Shown here piece after piece: positions 59,539 through 64,000 of a stretch of 64,000 nt of DNA. Every line of letters begins with the position of its first letter. Position 1 is the stretch's first letter. The stretch comes from Ornithodoros turicata (taxonomy: Eukaryota; Arthropoda; Arachnida; Ixodida; Argasidae): NCBI RefSeq assembly GCF_037126465.1, contig NC_088202.1:130276123-130340122 (forward strand), in the 5' to 3' direction. The notes under the pieces are model-generated. The model did not search any database, was not told the DNA's origin, and was given only the letters and a program-made list of their open reading frames with translations. Position numbers and translations under genes: made by a program.

Positions 59539-61540
59539 ATCATTATGTTCGCAAGTGGAACATCCTGTATCTGTCTCTCTCCGTTCCTGGAGTACTTTCT
59601 TCTGGCTTATGGAAGCCCTGGCAAATCTTGTAACGTATGCTAAACGGTTTTCATTGAGAAATAATAAGTAATAACTTTCAGTACCATAACGCCTAAAAGT
59701 AAACGCACAAAGAAGAAAACGTTGCCCAGGTAGATTCTTTTGCACTAAATGTACTGTGCGAACGCGTCCTTGATCTGTGCAAAACCACTTGCAAGTGCCG
59801 GTTGGTTGTTCTCAGGGGGCCATGCGCATTTACCCGTTGAGTGCTCGAAAGGTAACCTCTCTCTTCTGGCCGCGCGCTTCGATATCTAGAGAGAGAGAGA
59901 GAAATACATGATGACGATGATATGGGGGATGACTTCCATCATTATTCTTAGTATTTGAGTGATGTAACGTTTTTCGAACATTTACAGGTAAGTGTGTTTC
60001 GCAAGCAATTCAAGCTAGTGACGGCTTCGAGTTCGTTTGCGTTTGCTAGCAGAGAGCTTTACACGTTCATCCAAAAACAGAAGCTGTTCTGCTATGCCGC
60101 CGCTTAATATTCCCGTCTGTTTGATCTTGATATTGAACAACTAAAAGTACGCGTGTTTTCATGGGAGAGTTTTTTCCTATTGTACTACTTTGATATCGTA
60201 CGCAGAACAAAACATGACACAGATTAAAGAAAACGCACCAAACTAAAACTAAAATCAAATACAAACTCAAGCACGCTTTGCACACGTTTCGAAAACTAGC
60301 AGAAACTGCGTCTGCCGTGGAAAACGCCTCGCAGACGACACTTTGCAAAAGTAAGTTGAATGCTGTTTATATGGTAATGGTGGCCGCCAGGCGCGCAGGC
60401 ATCGACCTGACAAATGGCTGGCAGGGTTGCCAACGATCGGCAGAGCAGCGGAAACGACAAAAGTGAAAATAGGGTAAGGACGCCAACACAATTTGCCTGT
60501 CAACAAGCTTTCGCGGACGAAGACAGCCCCGCGGCAGCGTATATTATTACATCGGCTGTGCCTCATTTATAACGGTTGCAATATTCCACGTGACTTTGCG
60601 CGACAACAACAACGGGTTATCGCGCTTCCGTTTTCTTTCCGGCCTTTATTTCTTCAAACTGCTGCTTTTTTTTGGCGCCCGATGGCACGTGTGTGGGCCC
60701 TCATCTTTTCTTTCCCGTGCACGCTGACAATGTCAAGTGCATCTGTAGTGCACCTGACAGCAATTATGCGAGCACAGAAAAATGACCGTGCGCACATAAA
60801 TATTTGCCTGGGAGCTGCTTGTAACGTAAACAAGAAAAAGATGCAAAGAGAAACAACAGTACTGCAAGGCCTACTATGATTAACGCAGGGAGTGCGGCCG
60901 TTGTTTCTGTTGTGTCGGGCTCTCATTTGGCCAAGCTTGCTGTACTTGCACGAGAAAAGTTGTGCACGTGCGTGCACTTAAAAGTGAGGACAATAACCTC
61001 TGACACCACTTAGGAATGTCTGTCTGCAAACTTTCAAGAAACAAGCCTGATTAAGTCGTTTTTAGAATGAGTCGTTTTTAAACTAAGTCATGCCTGAAAG
61101 AAGTCGTTTGTAAAATAACGGCTCCTTTTGTCCGCTTAAAGGTAGTTGATTTCGCACGAAGGACTCTAGAGACAACAAGAGCATAGGGATTCATAGAGAA
61201 GACATTCGTCTCCTCTGCAAATAGCTGAAGGATGTCCCACCTTAGGGACGTTCTCGAAATGACCGGCCGCGTAACTCGCCTGCATAAGTGTCATCTTTGC
61301 TGCTCTCATAGCTTATTCTGTAACGAATCTGTAACTAATAATAATAAAAAAAATATTTCTGCGTAGAGGTGCAAGTTAAACTTATTCACATAAATTAACG
61401 ATTCCTTTATTAATTTTCACATAAAAGAGCATTTTATATTTATTTCCCGTACCTGCTTCTACACTATAAGAACAACTGAGTACTTTCAGCCTATATGGCG
61501 GTTTGGTGCATTGTCACAATCGTGGACTGAACACATGGCC
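59539..61540. other. Intergenic, nothing recognised
   Basis: Short frames only. A (GA)n tract lies near 59889-59901. No family signature or paired ends are found. Confidence 0.3.
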
Positions 61541-62368
61541 TACCTGGGTAAATTACTTTTGAAATGTAATTAAATTACATTACTCATTAGCCCAGCTGGA
61601 ATGTAATTAAATTACATTACTCATCACTGAAACTGAAATGTAATGAAATTACATTACAATTACTACGGAAAAGTAATGACATTACAAAGTCATTACTGCT
61701 ACCTTAATCGTAACGATATTGAGAATGTGGAAATTCGTTGCTAGACTAAGACAACACTATGTTGTAACAACAAGAAATTTTTTATTCTGTCCGGAAGATT
61801 GTGACAATCCTTTTTTATTTCAAAAAGCTCCTGTTGCAGCGAAGGAGCAACTGGGTTTCGAAGTGGCCATCTCCCTCCCGATCTTCTGGACCGGAGGTTG
61901 GGATCCGGAAACAATGACTACAGTCCACAGACCGTTGACCTGAATAACGTTTGTTCGTGGTGGGGCGGTGCCCTGCCCGAAACTAAGAATTGCAACATCC
62001 ACTATGAACTGTGACGCATTCAATCCGCACGTGGAAGGTCACTGACTGCCCTTTAGTCAGGTCAACTGACCTTCAGTGGGGTCAGTAAACTGACACATGC
62101 CGATTGAGTGCGTCACCGTTCAGGCGAGCGTTGGAATTTCTTAGAGTCGCCAGTCGCCAACTTTCTTTCTGCCAAGTGCCAACACAGAACACACACTAGA
62201 TTCTTTTTTAAAAAGTAATGGGTAATGTTATTGAAATTACTGCTCAAATGTAATTAGATTACATTACAAATTACATAGCGTCAAAAGTAATGCATTACAT
62301 TACAAATTACCAGAAAAAGTAATTCATTACTGTAATTTCATTACAGTAATGACATTACTACCCAGGTA
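61541..62368. mobile_element. hAT-like element with TAATTACATTAC subterminal repeats
   Basis: TACCTGGGTA at the left and TACCCAGGTA at the right. Both sides carry dense AATGTAATTAAATTACATTA palindromes, about 160-200 bp each. The interior (61730-62200) has an unrecognised frame. No clear 8-bp duplication. Confidence 0.6.
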
Positions 62369-62730
62369 TGCATGGAAGTTTAGGGTCTCTTTGTACTGAT
62401 GAGTAAATTTCAGGGTCAGTGAAATAAAATGTGGTGTAACTGCAATCTGGAGGGACTAGAGGATGTAATTATCCCGAAATTTACTCTCCCCCTCCCCTTA
62501 GAGAGTCGTAACAATAACCTATTCAAATCTGTTGCAATGGAGTATATAATTTCACCACCAAATGACATGCAAGACCCATCGCCCTCCCTCACACAGCCTG
62601 ACACCGTTGCCCTGTGCAGGCCGCAGGCAGCGCAGCAGCTACACTAAGGAATTCTCTTCATCTCCATAAACGTCCTCCTAAACAACCTCCTCGCTCTATT
62701 CGCTGCGATATCGACCTATGGGCGCGACAC

Positions 62731-63250
62731 TAGTTGCGTTTACATGAAGACGGCAGAAGGCGACTTAGCCACAGAAGGCGACAATGCGGCTTGCAATCGG
62801 TTGCAAGACGACTTAAATAAGCCATCGATTGCACGCGACTGAATCCACAACGTTGGGTAGTTTAGGGGACAACTGTTGGCTGCCATCTGCCATATGTAAA
62901 CAGGCAAAAACGACTTTGCAAGTCGTATCCGCTACATCACTTCCTCCCTGCCAGTCATATCCCCTCTCGCAAGAAGCAACATGGCGGAAACGGGAGCTCC
63001 TCGCAACCAGCAGAAGTGCACTTGTAATGAAGAGAGCACGGATTTCATGCTGTGTATCGTCCTGGAGATGAATATTGCATCACAGCTTGACTCCAAACCG
63101 TCGAATGTCTGTTGTCGGACTTGCAGAGGGCGCTTCCATCGGATAAGTCGCTCGTAAGTCGGCTGGCGTGTGGGATTCTTCCAGTCGCCCCAGCCGAGAA
63201 AAGTCGGCTAACACGTTTAGTCGACCTATGTGTGCATGTAAACACGGCTA
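62731..63250. mobile_element. MITE with CGTTTACATG ends, second type
   Basis: TAGTTGCGTTTACATGAAGA at the left and CATGTAAACACGGCTA at the right, like 41214-41461. Several GCGACTTA/TAAGTCGC-like inverse motifs lie inside. 520 bp. Confidence 0.55.
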
Positions 63251-63348
63251 CTGTCACCTTTCTAGTGTGGTTAATACGCGGGCTGATGTTCGGAGTTGAT
63301 GGTTGTTATCCCGTGTTGAATATTCACCGGAAGATCACTTGTGCCGCG

Positions 63349-63414
63349 ATGGTAAGATACTGTTCGGTTCCCCAATGCTCCATCTACTGCACTGAATGCA
63401 GAATAAACGTGTAA
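63349..63414 (+). other. Possible start of a THAP-type zinc finger
   Basis: ATG at 63349 opens a frame reading MVRYCSVPQCSIYC and stops at 63414. M-x-x-x-C-S-x-P-x-C is how many THAP domains begin, but the frame diverges at once and no continuing exon is seen. It could be a broken gene, a transposon relic or chance. Confidence 0.2.
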
Positions 63415-63426
63415 AAGCAGACGACG

Positions 63427-63830
63427 TGTCCACACCACGACCTACTAGATCACAACGGCCACGTCACAATCAGAAAACCCTATGAGGAGCCTGTCCGCAC
63501 GATCCGCCAGGGGCGCTACTGATCGGAACAACACGATTGGACGATGGAAATTTGAATTCCGAACGCGCAGAAGCTAGCAGACGACAGCGATAGCCCCTAT
63601 GAAAACGCGTAGAATGATGATGATAATCAACTTCAGAATGAAACATCTGTGGAACGTCCACCGCTTGTACAGAAATATTAAGGTAAGCTGAAGTACAAAG
63701 TATTGTAGAAGTTGAGGAAGCAATAACTGGGACGATGAGAAGCGCCACCGCTACCTTCCAAAAATGCGGCGCATAGAAGGAGTGCGCCTGAGATGGTCGT
63801 TATAATCTAGTAGGTCGTGGTCCACACTAC
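63427..63830. repeat. Inverted repeat, about 38-bp arms
   Basis: CCACGACCTACTAGAT near 63437 is matched by its complement ATCTAGTAGGTCGTGG near 63807, with further weaker pairing. Possible small foldback element. Confidence 0.5.
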
Positions 63831-64000
63831 AATAGTTCTCTCTTCTCCGCAGCGCGCCGACACCGTTCGATCTCGGAGCGAACAGAACAACATTAAGTGA
63901 CCAAAATAGACACTGCAGTAGTTCCGTTTCATGGCATACGACGTCCAATCACACTATCTGTAAGCACGCAGACGCCTTCGCTGCACAACACGCTGTCACA

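Noticed and set aside
61719..61943. 74-codon plus-strand frame inside the TAATTACATTAC element
   Set aside because: No transposase signature and no continuation; it could be an eroded internal region but cannot be named.

Overview
The window is eukaryotic. Its left half (about 1-35.3 kb) carries the 3' two-fifths of one spliced gene on the + strand. The gene encodes eight LDL-receptor class A repeats, six fibronectin type III domains, one transmembrane helix and a short cytoplasmic tail. The order of domains, the tail motif FANTHY and the C-terminus [11 protein letters not shown] identify a sortilin-related receptor (SORL1/SorLA/LR11) orthologue. I resolved 19 coding exons (504-623 through 32093-32364) whose reading phases all join cleanly, giving about 1,033 codons and then a stop. 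The VPS10 domain, the YWTD propeller, the EGF-like part and, if the count is as in vertebrates, three more LDLa repeats must lie upstream of the window. A putative 3' UTR of about 2.9 kb ends near an AATAAA at 35272.

The host is probably an ixodid tick. tRNA-derived SINEs at about 44.3-44.6, 46.2 and 54.4-54.7 kb resemble the Ruka-type SINE described from hard ticks, and the long introns are packed with DNA-transposon relics. The tick assignment is inference; no species can be named from the sequence.

The introns are populated by MITEs with readable ends. A roughly 345-bp hAT-type family has six copies (five with both ends), three with perfect 8-bp target duplications. There are also TTAA-flanked (piggyBac-type) elements, a TTA-flanked (Harbinger-type) element, and TA-flanked pogo/Tigger-like elements, one of which keeps a broken transposase C-terminus. 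A 933-943 bp hAT-type element ends 47 bp before an SORL1 exon.

From about 35.3 to 64 kb I recognise no intact host gene. This part is intergenic (or a very long intron of something else) made of nested transposons: TTAA MITEs, several hAT elements with perfect 8-bp duplications, two long foldback elements with TA duplications, two non-LTR retrotransposon 3' fragments (one cut by a hAT element), SINEs and a SINE-associated tandem array. A possible THAP-type zinc-finger start at 63349 is the only weak hint of another gene.

I found no convincing new biological system. The strongest results are the complete exon model for the receptor's C-terminal half, and a clear stratigraphy of transposon insertions, several of them very close to splice sites.
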